A DNA stretch of 64,000 bases from assembly GCA_019359035.1 (NCBI GenBank), contig JAHHIC010000057.1, forward strand, positions 1-64,000, in the 5' to 3' direction. Shown here piece by piece: positions 18,468-27,715 of this stretch. The translations under genes and the position numbers were made by a program. The notes under the pieces are model-generated. The model ran no database searches. It saw only the letters and a list, made by a program, of their open reading frames with translations, and had not been told where the DNA came from. This DNA comes from Scytonematopsis contorta HA4267-MV1 (GTDB lineage: Bacteria > Cyanobacteriota > Cyanobacteriia > Cyanobacteriales > Nostocaceae). Each line of letters begins with the position of its first letter. The stretch's first letter is position 1.

Positions 18468-19943
18468 TCATCTCCCCGCCAAAGTATTCGCACAAATAAT
18501 ACCCGAAGCAGCCACAGCAGGCACACCAATTCCTGGCATAGTGCTATCCCCCACCCGATACAACCCCTTAATAGGCGTATACATACCAGGAAACATCCCC
18601 TTACCCGCAGCAATACTCGGTCCATAAGTACCCTGATATCTTCTTAAATAATGAGCATGAGTCAAAGGCGTACCAATAAATTCAACAACAACCCGCTCTC
18701 GAACATCAGGAATAACTTTCTCCAAAGCACGATATAAGCTTTGTGCCTTCTCCCGCTTCTTTCCCTCATATTTATCATCGCGTACCCAACCAGCAAAAGG
18801 TTCCAAAGTATACGCATGAACCACATGATGTCCCTCAATTGCCAAAGAAGCATCCCACACACTAGGAGTCGATATCATACAAGTATTTCCCGGCACAGTA
18901 ATATCTTTCCCAGCGTCATGAAGCACCACATGATGTCCCGTCAAATTTTCCAGACCATCCCCCCGAATCCCTAAATGTAAATGCATAAAACTTTCTATCG
19001 GAGACGTACCTAAAGCAGCTTGTCGATAATTCTCAGGTAAATATTCCAAACGTAACAATTTAGTATACGTATCCCACAATGTCGCATTAGAAATTACCAC
19101 CGGAGCCTTAATAACTTCACCGTTACGAGTTCTAACACCAACAGCTTGACCAGACTCCACCAAAATTTGTTCAACATGACACCCCAAAAGTAACTCACCT
19201 CCCCAACGTTCCAGACCTTTAACCAAAGCCTTAACGATAGCCCCACTACCTCCCACAGGATATTCCACCCCAGCACGGGAGCGTTCCCCCAACATAAAAG
19301 CTACTTCTGGTGCAATTGTCCCATGTGCCTTCAAACCCGACAGCAGAAAGCATTCCAAATCAATTAAACGTCGTACCCAGGGGTCTGTAATTGTCGCATC
19401 CATCACATCACCCATAGACGATTGAACCAACGGTAAATTAGGTAGCATTTTTAATAAAGAAGGCAAATAACCACCTATCAAAACAGGAAGCAACTGCCAA
19501 TCAGCCCGTAATGCTAAAGTGGGAATACCTTTCATTGCGTCATACAAAGGCAACAAGCGACGTTCAAAAGCTTCTAGCTCCCTCGCACCTTTGGGAGTAA
19601 TTTTAGCTACTTCCTTTCGATAAAGCTCGGCATTGCTATAAACAGCAAAAGTTCCTTCCGGAAAATGATAATGTCCTAGGGGGTCGTAACGAACTGCTTC
19701 CAACGACTCACCTAAAACATCCAGAACTTGCTTTACAGGATTTAAACTCTCAGAGCCAGTTAAACCGCAATAAAAGGAAGGCCCGGAATCAAATTCAAAC
19801 CCTCGTCGTCGAAAACTATGGGCTGCACCCCCAGCAATAGAGTGACTTTCGCAAACTATTACTTTTTTTCCGTAACGAGCGAGTAATCCAGCCGCACATA
19901 ACCCACCAATACCGCTACCAATGACTATGATATCAAAGCTCAT
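18468..19943 (-). CDS. Carotenoid isomerase / phytoene desaturase-like FAD oxidoreductase
   Basis: A 491-residue FAD-dependent oxidoreductase of the CrtI/CrtISO superfamily. The N-terminal dinucleotide motif is VIGSGIGGLCAAGLLARYGKKVIVCE, followed by GGAAHSFRRRGFEFDSGPSF, which binds FAD. The C-terminal FAD segment GLYRVGDSTMPGIGVPAVAASG is intact. Family members isomerise or desaturate carotenes in membranes. Cyanobacteria have the true prolycopene isomerase CrtH plus paralogues; I cannot tell which this is. The gene lies convergent with the Uma2 pseudogene and divergent from mlaF. Confidence 0.82.
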   Translation of the reverse strand: MSFDIIVIGSGIGGLCAAGLLARYGKKVIVCESHSIAGGAAHSFRRRGFEFDSGPSFYCGLTGSESLNPVKQVLDVLGESLEAVRYDPLGHYHFPEGTFAVYSNAELYRKEVAKITPKGARELEAFERRLLPLYDAMKGIPTLALRADWQLLPVLIGGYLPSLLKMLPNLPLVQSSMGDVMDATITDPWVRRLIDLECFLLSGLKAHGTIAPEVAFMLGERSRAGVEYPVGGSGAIVKALVKGLERWGGELLLGCHVEQILVESGQAVGVRTRNGEVIKAPVVISNATLWDTYTKLLRLEYLPENYRQAALGTSPIESFMHLHLGIRGDGLENLTGHHVVLHDAGKDITVPGNTCMISTPSVWDASLAIEGHHVVHAYTLEPFAGWVRDDKYEGKKREKAQSLYRALEKVIPDVRERVVVEFIGTPLTHAHYLRRYQGTYGPSIAAGKGMFPGMYTPIKGLYRVGDSTMPGIGVPAVAASGIICANTLAGR

Positions 19944-20090
19944 TTTTTACAAAGGAAGAAGAAAGAATTATTTTTGCGACAATTGTATAGCTTGTCATTT
20001 GCAATTTATAGCTTGTTATTTGTAAATTACAAATACCCATTACTTTGCAAATTGCCTTGACTAATAAAAATGGCTAAATAAAAATGACTA

Positions 20091-20873
20091 ATGACAGAAC
20101 CATTGATTGAATTAAAAGGTGTTTCCAAATCCTTTGGCAACAACAAAGTCTTAGATAAAGTGGATTTGACGATTTACCAAGGGGAAGCGTTGGGGATAAT
20201 TGGCCCTAGCGGTACTGGAAAATCAACTATATTAAGGGTAATAGCCGGATTAACTCCTCCCGATGAGGGTGAAATTTATGTTCAGCAAGAACTACGTCAG
20301 GGTTTGATAGAAGATGGAGCTAGTCCAGTTGGAATTAGTATGGTATTTCAGCAGGCAGCTTTGTTTGATTCGCTGACTGTGGAGGAAAATGTCGGCTTTT
20401 CGCTTTTTCAACACTCAAAACTGCCCAAACGGCGTATAAGGGAACTGGTAAATGAAAGATTAGAGATGGTGGGTTTACCAAATACAGGAAACCGCTATCC
20501 TTCTGAACTTTCGGGAGGGATGCGAAAACGGGTAAGTTTTGCCCGTGCTATTATGCATAATCCAGACAGCCCCAACGACAGACCAGAGGTTTTGCTATAC
20601 GATGAGCCTACTGCAGGACTAGACCCAATCGCCTCAACGGTAATTGAAGATTTAATTCGGCAGTTGCAATGTATGCAAGAGGTCTGTAGTACATATATTA
20701 TTGTTACTCATCAACACAGTACAATTCGTCGAACAGCAGATAGGCTTGTGTTTCTCTATCAAGGAAAAGTTCACTGGTCTGGTTCAGTTAATGAATTAGA
20801 CACTACAGACAACCCTTTGATTAGACAGTTTATTAGTGGGAGCATAACCGGGCCTATTCATGTAGCGGGTTAG
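20091..20873 (+). CDS. ABC transporter ATP-binding protein, MlaF-like
   Basis: A 260-residue ABC ATPase. Walker A is GPSGTGKST (about 44-52), the Q-loop FQQAALFDSLTVEENV, the signature LSGGMRKRVSFARA and Walker B LLYDEPTAGLDP. The LSGGMRKR signature and the partner gene point to the Mla/TGD family, which moves phospholipids between membranes. The MCE protein gene follows directly. Start ATG at 20091. Confidence 0.9.
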   Translation: MTEPLIELKGVSKSFGNNKVLDKVDLTIYQGEALGIIGPSGTGKSTILRVIAGLTPPDEGEIYVQQELRQGLIEDGASPVGISMVFQQAALFDSLTVEENVGFSLFQHSKLPKRRIRELVNERLEMVGLPNTGNRYPSELSGGMRKRVSFARAIMHNPDSPNDRPEVLLYDEPTAGLDPIASTVIEDLIRQLQCMQEVCSTYIIVTHQHSTIRRTADRLVFLYQGKVHWSGSVNELDTTDNPLIRQFISGSITGPIHVAG

Positions 20874-20900
20874 GTGCTTAGAGAAAAAATTCGAGGTCTT

Positions 20901-22337
20901 ATGACAAGAAACTTTGCCTCAGCGCGAACAATTAGAGAAGGTTCTGTTGGCTTACTACTCCTCGTCGGGGTAGGGGTATTAGGTGGTTTTTTTCTGTGGT
21001 TAAATAGATTAACAGCAGGTAATAATTCCTATAAAGCAATTGTAGAATTTGCTAATGCGGGAGGTATGCAAAAGGGTGGACCAGTTCGTTTTCGTGGCGT
21101 ACAAATTGGTAATATTTCTGCCATTAGACCAAACCCCAATGGTGTTGATGTGGAAATTGAAATTAGTCAACGCGATTTAATTATCCCCGCTAACGTCACA
21201 GTAGAAGCTAATCAAAGTGGACTTATTAGCGAAAATATTATCGATATTACTCCCTCAAGTCCAATCACTTTCTCTCCTGCTGATGTTAAAGCAAGACCCC
21301 TGGATAAAAATTGTGACCGTCAAAAAATAGTTTGTAGTGGTTCTCGGTTAAAAGGAGGTATTGGTACCAGCTTTGACGAGTTGATTAGAAAATCAACCAA
21401 ACTTGCTGATACTTACAGTGATGATAAATTTTATAGTAATTTAAATAAAGTTTTAGATAGCACTGCCGTTGCTGCTGCTAACATTGCACAGCTTAGTGCT
21501 AACCTTAATACCCTTACAAAAACTGCTCAAAATGAAATAAAAACATTTTCATCTACTGCTAATTCTATAGAAAGAGCAGCAAATAATGTCTCATCGTCAG
21601 CGACTCAAACTATAAATAAATTTGGTGATACAGCAGATACATTTGGTAGTACCGCAGACAAGTTAAATACCACAGTAAACCAATTTAGTACAACCGCAAA
21701 AGATATAAGTTCTACAACAAAGCAGGTTAGTAGCTTATTAACTAATCTCGATAGTTTGGTAACTACAAATCGTTCATCATTAGTTAGTACTTTAAATAAT
21801 ATTAAACAAACTAGCGAACAACTTCGCACCACAGTTACTTCATTATCCCCAGCAGTTAACCGCTTAACTCAAGGAGAAATTCTTAAAAACTTAGAAACCT
21901 TAACAGCAAATGCGTCTGAAGCGTCAGCAAATCTTAAAAATGCTAGCGTTGCTTTAAACGACCCAAAAAATATATTAGTGCTGCAACAAACCTTAGATTC
22001 CGCAAGAGTAACTTTTGAAAATACTCAAAAAATTACCTCTGATTTAGACGAACTTACAGGTGACCCCAAATTTCGAGACAATTTACGTCAGCTAGTAAAT
22101 GGATTGAGTAGCTTAGTTTCTTCTAGTCAGGATATTAACCAACAAGTACAATTAGCTAACACTCTCGATTCCATAAAAACCAGTATGGAAAATACTAAGC
22201 AAGTGACTAATACCTTAGAAGCAAATAACATCACATTTGCGGCTGGAAAAACTAACCGACTAACTCCCGACAAAGAATTGCAACAAAGACAAGAAGCAAT
22301 CCAACGTCTTGAAGCAACCCTTAAAAAAAATCAATAA
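20901..22337 (+). CDS. MCE-family protein, MlaD-like
   Basis: A 478-residue MCE domain protein, the periplasmic lipid-binding subunit of a Mla/TGD-type transporter. An N-terminal membrane anchor (VGLLLLVGVGVLGGFFLWL) precedes the MCE domain (YKAIVEFANAGGMQKGGPVRFRGV, about 45-130). The rest is a long Ser/Thr/Asn-rich helical region with heptad-like patterning, longer than in E. coli MlaD. It overlaps mlaF tightly. A GTG at 20874 follows the mlaF stop directly, but GAGG lies 5 nt before the ATG at 20901, so I use the latter. No MlaE permease gene is next to the pair. Confidence 0.88.
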   Translation: MTRNFASARTIREGSVGLLLLVGVGVLGGFFLWLNRLTAGNNSYKAIVEFANAGGMQKGGPVRFRGVQIGNISAIRPNPNGVDVEIEISQRDLIIPANVTVEANQSGLISENIIDITPSSPITFSPADVKARPLDKNCDRQKIVCSGSRLKGGIGTSFDELIRKSTKLADTYSDDKFYSNLNKVLDSTAVAAANIAQLSANLNTLTKTAQNEIKTFSSTANSIERAANNVSSSATQTINKFGDTADTFGSTADKLNTTVNQFSTTAKDISSTTKQVSSLLTNLDSLVTTNRSSLVSTLNNIKQTSEQLRTTVTSLSPAVNRLTQGEILKNLETLTANASEASANLKNASVALNDPKNILVLQQTLDSARVTFENTQKITSDLDELTGDPKFRDNLRQLVNGLSSLVSSSQDINQQVQLANTLDSIKTSMENTKQVTNTLEANNITFAAGKTNRLTPDKELQQRQEAIQRLEATLKKNQ

Positions 22338-22344
22338 TAATAAT

Positions 22345-22369
22345 GTAGAGACTAAACATGTTTAGTCTC
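22345..22369 (+). terminator. GTAGAGAC hairpin after mlaD-like gene
   Basis: GTAGAGACTAAA pairs with TTTAGTCTC 8 bp after the stop codon. It is both a member of the palindrome family and a plausible terminator, although the T run is weak. Confidence 0.5.
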
Positions 22370-22404
22370 CTCTCCCCCCTCCCCTATGTTGACTAAACTC
22401 AAAC

Positions 22405-23013
22405 TTACCCAATAGGCAAATGTCCCGGATTCACAGCATGAATATATTCACTACCAGCAAAAGGTCTACCACGTTTATAACAAGCTTCCTCCGGTTTACC
22501 CCATCCCAGTTGCAAAATTAATTCTAAAAAGTTTTTATTTTCCCATTTCCACAAACTTCCCCATTCGCTTCTCGCAATCATTCTTTCTAAATCAAATATT
22601 GTGATTTTGCGGTGGTCTCTACCATTATTTAAGCTTAAATATAATTCCATTCCCACTGTAATTTCATGCCAAAATTCCACAATTTCGTTTTTGGCTGACT
22701 TTAATATTTCCAAATCAATCGGTAAAGAAATTAATTGCGCGTCAACTTCCGGATAACGCAATATTTTTCCCTTTACATTCATTTCTTTCCATACAACACC
22801 AGAAACTTGGTGCTCTACTTGATATTCATGAATTGCTTTCTTAAAATCTTGGTACGCAGTAAATTTTTGCAGCCCTTCGGTTTTGATAAACTGGTCAATT
22901 ACAGGATTACCAGAAACAGTCACCTCTAACTTCAAGCGTTCCCCCTTGAGACAAGCTTGACGTTCTGCTGCTAAAATTTCGATTAGCTCCTTGGTAGTAT
23001 AAACTTTTGTCAT
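22405..23013 (-). CDS. Conserved hypothetical protein
   Basis: A 202-residue soluble protein starting MTKVYTTKELIEILAAER. The ATG at 23013 gives this N-terminus; the frame is open 29 codons further but that part looks non-coding. Mixed alpha/beta, with several Trp and charged residues in the C-terminal half (FWHEITVGMELYL, ERMIARSEWGSLW). I recall similar proteins in other cyanobacteria with no known role. There is no signal peptide or membrane segment. Confidence 0.6.
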   Translation of the reverse strand: MTKVYTTKELIEILAAERQACLKGERLKLEVTVSGNPVIDQFIKTEGLQKFTAYQDFKKAIHEYQVEHQVSGVVWKEMNVKGKILRYPEVDAQLISLPIDLEILKSAKNEIVEFWHEITVGMELYLSLNNGRDHRKITIFDLERMIARSEWGSLWKWENKNFLELILQLGWGKPEEACYKRGRPFAGSEYIHAVNPGHLPIG

Positions 23014-23100
23014 CTTAACCCACGGTGAGATTTGGGATTCGAGAGTTAAAAGTAATGAGTTTGGAATTTTAACTAGTCGATAGTCAATATACAATAACAA

Positions 23101-23407
23101 AGATAAGTTTTTGCTATAGAATGTTGCTGTAGACTATAAAATAAACTCCTAACTACATATACTCCTTATTCTTAACTTCTAATTTTATTTATGTCAGCAA
23201 CTAAAAAATTGTATATGGGTTCGTAGTTGCGCTTTAGCGCTTCTTTAAAATTTAGTACCTCTTCAAAATTTAGCGCTTTAGCACCTCTTTAAAATTTAGC
23301 GCTAAAGCGCAACTACGAACCTTATTGAACCATTATCTCTTACTAGTCCGGGAGTGGTGGTATCTTACATAACTAAATAGATGATAGATACATAGGATAC
23401 GATAAAT
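23101..23407. other. Intergenic region with MITE-like element
   Basis: About 300 bp upstream of the hypothetical gene and downstream of the thylakoid protein gene. The inverted-repeat element at 23219-23321 fills a third of it. No gene is seen. Confidence 0.5.
23219..23321. repeat. GGTTCGTAGTTGCGC inverted-repeat element
   Basis: Arms GTTCGTAGTTGCGCTTTAGC and GCTAAAGCGCAACTACGAAC are perfectly complementary. Inside, TTTAAAATTTAG blocks repeat. About 100 bp, non-coding; a related TAGTTGGGCTTTAGCCC lies at 24110. Confidence 0.85.
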
Positions 23408-23995
23408 TTACTTAGATAATTCAGAACTAAACTCGTTAAATGAACGTTGTTTCAAAACGGGCGCTTTTTCTCGTGGTAGTAAATCGAACACATTTCTGAA
23501 GCTGTCGTCAATTTCTTCGTAAGGTACTTGACCTTTTTTGTTCAAAACGACCTTACCCGATTTGTCAAAAACTACCACTTGAGGAACTCCGGATGTGTAA
23601 TAGTAACCTACTTCTGTGGGTTCATAACTGGCTTTTACGGGAATAGTATCCACATCCACAGGAATAATTTCTGCTACTTTTCCATAAAATGCCTGTACTT
23701 GTGAAACAACGATTGCATATTGTTTGCAGTCCTTACTGTCATCTACATAAAAAAAGAGGAATGTCGGTTTATGCTCCTTTAAGGATTGTGCTAATTTGAC
23801 TTTTGGTGGGACTAGCGAACCATTACCAGCGTAAACCACAAATAAATTACCGTCATACCTATCGTCTTTGATACCTGCAAATGCTGATGGTGTCGCCAGC
23901 AAAAAGATGCAAGTCATGAATAGTAGGCATTTAGATAGCAACCGCCGCCAATTATAAAAATTTGAGGGTAAAAATTGCAACTTTATGTTTTTCAT
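23408..23995 (-). CDS. Thioredoxin-like thylakoid protein (PSI accumulation factor type)
   Basis: A 195-residue protein with an N-terminal hydrophobic signal/anchor (about residues 18-40, ending SAFAG) and a thioredoxin-like fold after it. The usual CxxC is missing: the matching stretch FLFFYVDDSKDCKQY has one Cys. The cis-Pro motif GVPQVVVFDKSGKVVLNKKG is kept. This matches a cyanobacterial family annotated as thylakoid photosystem I accumulation factor (I recall Synechocystis Slr1796 as the type). It is likely lumenal or membrane-attached, and structural rather than redox-active. The family call is from memory. Confidence 0.7.
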   Translation of the reverse strand: MKNIKLQFLPSNFYNWRRLLSKCLLFMTCIFLLATPSAFAGIKDDRYDGNLFVVYAGNGSLVPPKVKLAQSLKEHKPTFLFFYVDDSKDCKQYAIVVSQVQAFYGKVAEIIPVDVDTIPVKASYEPTEVGYYYTSGVPQVVVFDKSGKVVLNKKGQVPYEEIDDSFRNVFDLLPREKAPVLKQRSFNEFSSELSK

Positions 23996-24368
23996 CTAAA
24001 ATAGAACCTTTTGCTCTTTACTGTACGGAGAAGGAAGAAGGAAGAAGGAAGAAGGAAGAAGCAGTTTGGATTCGACAAAAGATGAATGGCACAATGTAAA
24101 GGCTTGTAGTTGGGCTTTAGCCCTTTAACAAATATAGGCATCGCCCTCAACTACAAACAAAAAATGTGACAGTATCGTAAGTCCTATTTTATTTACTTCT
24201 TCTCTCTTCTTTCTACCTGTAACAACTTATAGGATTATCTCTCGAAAAGGGAAAGTGAGGCTATTTGTCATCTTCGGACTGGCTTTTTTAGCAAAGATTC
24301 GTTAAACTCACAAGATTAAAATTATTCTTGCTTTTTCTTTCTTCCTTCATTTTTCTAGAGTACGAAAT
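23996..24368. other. Intergenic region with GAAGAAG repeats
   Basis: About 370 bp between divergent genes. GGAAGAAGGAAGAAG repeats lie at 24030-24060, and a TAGTTGGGCTTTAGCCC hairpin near 24107-24126. Promoters for both flanking genes must be here, but none is obvious. Confidence 0.5.
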
Positions 24369-25706
24369 ATGGTCAACACTATTAAACCTATAGATAAACT
24401 ACGACTGGGTGTAGCTGTCTCAGTCGCAAAAAGCATTACTTTTATGGTCAGGTCGTTACGCTTAGGGGCTGCGTCAGTTCTACCAGGGTCTATTGCAAGG
24501 CGTATTGAACCCCGTTTGTTAGAATTGCTAAGTCAGCAAGTCAAAAAGGGAGTTATTTTAATTGCTGGTACTAATGGTAAAACTACAACCTCCCTGCTTT
24601 TGTGCGAAATACTAGAACGCAAAGGCTATCGAGTCGCTCATAATTCTACAGGAGCTAACTTAGAAAATGGCTTAGTCACGGCTTTAATGGAAAGCACCAA
24701 CTCCGTAGGTTCGCTAAACGTAGACTACGCCATTTTAGAGGTCGATGAAAATATTGTACCAAAAGTCTTGGCTCCGATTAAACCTAAAGTAATTCTCTGT
24801 TTAAACTTGTTCCGTGACCAATTGGATAGGTATGGGGAAGTTGATACAATTAGCAAGCGTTGGACAAAAGTAATTGCGACTCTTCCGGAAGATACTGTAG
24901 TTGTAAGCAATGCGGACGACCCGACCTTATCTTATCTTGGTCAACAATTACCGCAAAAAGTTGCATTCTTTGGTTTAAGCGAACCTGAAAAATTTCTCGA
25001 AGAAATTCCTCACGCACAAGACTCGATTTATTGTCCCAGTTGTGGACATTCACTCGACTACGAAGGTTATTATTTGTCCCATTTAGGAGATTACAATTGT
25101 CCTCAATGCGGTTTTACCAAAAGTCAACCTACTCTCAACAGCAGCGAATGGCCACAAGTACTCGTGGGATTATATAACAAATACAATACTTTAGCCGCTG
25201 TGACTGCTGCTGTGGAATTAGGTATTGATGAAGCAACAATTCGCGACACTATCCCCACTTTTCAACCTGCTTTTGGACGTGCTGAAGAGTTAACGATTCA
25301 AGGTAAAAACGTCAGGATTTTGTTATCAAAAAATCCCGTGGGTACAAATGAAACTATTAGAGTAGTTACAGAAAGTCAAGATACTACTACCTTATTAGTA
25401 TTAAATGACCGAATTCAAGATGGTGAAGATGTCTCTTGGATTTGGGATGTTGATACAGAAAAATTAGTCGAACGGGGGGGAACTTTAGTAGTTAGTGGTG
25501 ATAGAGTTTATGATATGGCTCTGCGTTTACGCTACAGCGAAAAAACAGTAGAAAGAAATTTTAACTTAATTGTTGAAGAAGATTTACGTAAAGCAATAAA
25601 TACCGCTTTGGAACGCACACCAAATAATGAAACTTTACATATTTTACCCACTTACACAGCTATGTTGGACGTGCGGGAGGCTTTGACAGGTAAGAAAATT
25701 AGGTAA
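24369..25706 (+). CDS. murT: MurT-like lipid II isoglutaminyl synthase subunit
   Basis: A 445-residue Mur ligase family protein with a C-terminal DUF1727 domain. MurT with GatD amidates D-Glu of the lipid II stem peptide to D-isoGln. Seen: the ATP loop LIAGTNGKTTTSLLL (about 73-87), the LNLFRDQLDRYGEVD segment, and a four-Cys zinc ribbon CPSCGHSLDY...CPQCGF (about 222-256), which is typical of MurT. The GatD gene lies 1.07 kb downstream on the same strand but is separated by a repeat array and an opposite-strand gene. Confidence 0.93.
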   Translation: MVNTIKPIDKLRLGVAVSVAKSITFMVRSLRLGAASVLPGSIARRIEPRLLELLSQQVKKGVILIAGTNGKTTTSLLLCEILERKGYRVAHNSTGANLENGLVTALMESTNSVGSLNVDYAILEVDENIVPKVLAPIKPKVILCLNLFRDQLDRYGEVDTISKRWTKVIATLPEDTVVVSNADDPTLSYLGQQLPQKVAFFGLSEPEKFLEEIPHAQDSIYCPSCGHSLDYEGYYLSHLGDYNCPQCGFTKSQPTLNSSEWPQVLVGLYNKYNTLAAVTAAVELGIDEATIRDTIPTFQPAFGRAEELTIQGKNVRILLSKNPVGTNETIRVVTESQDTTTLLVLNDRIQDGEDVSWIWDVDTEKLVERGGTLVVSGDRVYDMALRLRYSEKTVERNFNLIVEEDLRKAINTALERTPNNETLHILPTYTAMLDVREALTGKKIR

Positions 25707-25709
25707 TCA

Positions 25710-25862
25710 GGGAGTGGGGAGTGGGGAGTAGGGAGTAGGGAGTGGAGAATTGTTGATTAATAATTAATGCATGGGAATAGTTTTTACTTTGTACTCCCCA
25801 TTCCCCATTCCCTACTCCCCATTCCCTACTCCCCATTCCCCATTCCCTACTCCCCATTCCCC
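25710..25862. repeat. Facing heptamer repeat arrays (GGGAGTG / CACTCCC type)
   Basis: Copies of GGGGAGT lie at 25710-25745, then an AT-rich spacer, then the inverse CCCCATTCCCTACTC at 25793-25862. The two arrays can pair into a long hairpin between murT and the next gene. Confidence 0.85.
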
Positions 25863-25864
25863 AA

Positions 25865-26266
25865 TTACTGCAATTTCACTGCAGCACATTGTAGGGGTAA
25901 AACTTCTTCTAAAGTTAGTTCGTGGTCGGCTGTGAGGTGGCTGTTACAACAAATTGTACTAAAGAAAACTTTTTGACCCACAACTGCGGAAAAATGTTTT
26001 TCTAATAGTAACCTTGAGGTAATATCACCCAATAAATCTCCTAAGTCTTTGGTGAGTTGGTCTTTGTCATCGCGGTGAACCATTCTATATTTAAATGGTT
26101 TTTCTCCTACTATTTCTCTAATTGCTGAGTCAAATTTATCTGCTGAAGCGCGAACATAATCCCAAGATACTTGCTCTAGAAAATCCCAAGCATCTGGAAA
26201 TATTTGTTTGATATTTTCCAGATGATTTTCAGTTTGGTAGACCAGAGTCGCTGTTTTGCAATCCAT
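25865..26266 (-). CDS. Conserved hypothetical protein, small
   Basis: A 133-residue soluble protein with no recognised domain. Acidic and helical N-terminus (MDCKTATLVYQTENHLENI), a central VREIVGEKPFKYR-like patch, and two Cys at ICCNSH. It lies on the opposite strand between murT and gatD. The coding quality is moderate: the length is clear of stops, and the stop is just inside the repeat array. Confidence 0.5.
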   Translation of the reverse strand: MDCKTATLVYQTENHLENIKQIFPDAWDFLEQVSWDYVRASADKFDSAIREIVGEKPFKYRMVHRDDKDQLTKDLGDLLGDITSRLLLEKHFSAVVGQKVFFSTICCNSHLTADHELTLEEVLPLQCAAVKLQ

Positions 26267-26773
26267 TCGATAATTCCCCTAATATCAAAATCAATCAAAT
26301 CAAACAGGCACAAGTTTCTATATTACGACTGAAATGAGTAATTTACATACAATTCCGTATATTTTTATCAAAAATTAAAACTTTTATCTATAAATTATTT
26401 TTAATTAGTAAAAATTAACTTCCTGCAAATACTGAAAAAATCAACTTTCTTCAAGCACCAGATTTTTATTAAAATTAATAGTCGCAACCGTTACAAATAA
26501 ATGCAATTTTTTATGATAAGCTCCCTCCCTACTAAACTACCCACCCTTTTCTTCTTGGCTTCCTTGGCTACTTGGCGGTTCGTTAAAAAAAACCAATAAA
26601 ATTTCTTGACTAAAACAATTAGATACGTGAATAATCAAGGAAAAGTTTATACCCTACCGGATTTTACGACCATAAGGTGAAAAAAATATAATCCCCCTGG
26701 ATTGCGACTTTAAATGTAAAACCACTTATAAGCTATCAGCAGAGTTATCAGTAAGGAGTTATTAATTTTAATT
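26267..26773. other. Intergenic region upstream of gatD
   Basis: About 500 AT-rich bases between divergent genes. An inverse GAACCGCCAAG repeat lies at 26555-26585. No coding frame is supported. Confidence 0.5.
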
Positions 26774-27595
26774 ATGACTAATCAAAAATATGAACTAACA
26801 ATTGGCTGGCTATATCCTAAGTTAATGAGTACCTACGGTGACAGAGGTAATGTCATTACCATCGAACGCCGTTCCCAGTGGCGTGGATATAGCGTTAAGG
26901 TATTACCATTAGACCAAAATTCTACACCAGAAGATATTAAATCTGTAGATGTAATTGTCGGTGGTGGGGCACAAGACCGTCAGCAAGAAATTGTTATGCG
27001 CGACTTGCAGGGTGCAAAAGCCGAAGCTATGCGCGAAAAATTAGACAATGGTACACCGGGAGTGTTTACCTGTGGTTCTCCACAATTGTTGGGACATTAC
27101 TATGAACCTGCTGCTGGACAAAGGATTCAAGGTTTAGGAATACTTGATTTAGTGTCCATACATCCTGGTGAAAACACTAAGCGCTGTATCGGTAATTTGG
27201 TCATCGAAGTTACTGCTGAGCGTTTAGCACAAGATTTAAGGACTATGTTGGGTGGTGCAACACCTTACTTAGTTGGGTTTGAAAATCATGGTGGACGTAC
27301 AAAACTGGGTAAGGTCGAAGCTTTAGGTCAAGTCGTCTACGGTTTGGGTAACAATGGTGAAGATGGTACCGAAGGGGCTTTTTACCAAAACGCTATTGCT
27401 ACTTATTCCCACGGTCCTTTGTTACCGAAAAATCCCTTTGTTGCTGATTGGTTAATCCAAACTGCGCTAAGGTTAAAGTACCAACAACCAATAGCTTTGA
27501 CCCCTCTTGAAGATAGCCTAGAAATGCAAGCACGGTTCGCAATGCTGAAACGCTTAAAAGTTAACACCACGAATCCAGAAGCAGTTAAAGTTTAA
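26774..27595 (+). CDS. gatD: GatD-like lipid II isoglutaminyl synthase glutaminase subunit
   Basis: A 273-residue CobB/CobQ-type class I glutamine amidotransferase. Catalytic Cys is in VFTCGSPQLLG (about residue 96) and the His in YSHGPLLPKNP (about 213). The start TIGWLYPKLMSTYGDRGNV is typical of GatD. It would supply ammonia to MurT to amidate the peptidoglycan precursor. It is not in an operon with murT here. Confidence 0.93.
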   Translation: MTNQKYELTIGWLYPKLMSTYGDRGNVITIERRSQWRGYSVKVLPLDQNSTPEDIKSVDVIVGGGAQDRQQEIVMRDLQGAKAEAMREKLDNGTPGVFTCGSPQLLGHYYEPAAGQRIQGLGILDLVSIHPGENTKRCIGNLVIEVTAERLAQDLRTMLGGATPYLVGFENHGGRTKLGKVEALGQVVYGLGNNGEDGTEGAFYQNAIATYSHGPLLPKNPFVADWLIQTALRLKYQQPIALTPLEDSLEMQARFAMLKRLKVNTTNPEAVKV

Positions 27596-27610
27596 TCCCC
27601 ACCACTAGTC

Positions 27611-27638
27611 GTAGAGACCGAATTAATTCGGTCTCTAC
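27611..27638 (+). terminator. Perfect GTAGAGACC palindrome after gatD
   Basis: A 28-bp perfect palindrome (GTAGAGACCGAA / TTCGGTCTCTAC) 15 bp after the gatD stop. It belongs to the interspersed family and may terminate gatD transcription. Confidence 0.6.
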
Positions 27639-27715
27639 CAATCGTCGGAACGGATAATAAAAAATACATGTCTATAATGGGCACAGAAAATTATTTTTAT
27701 GAGTAATACAAATAT

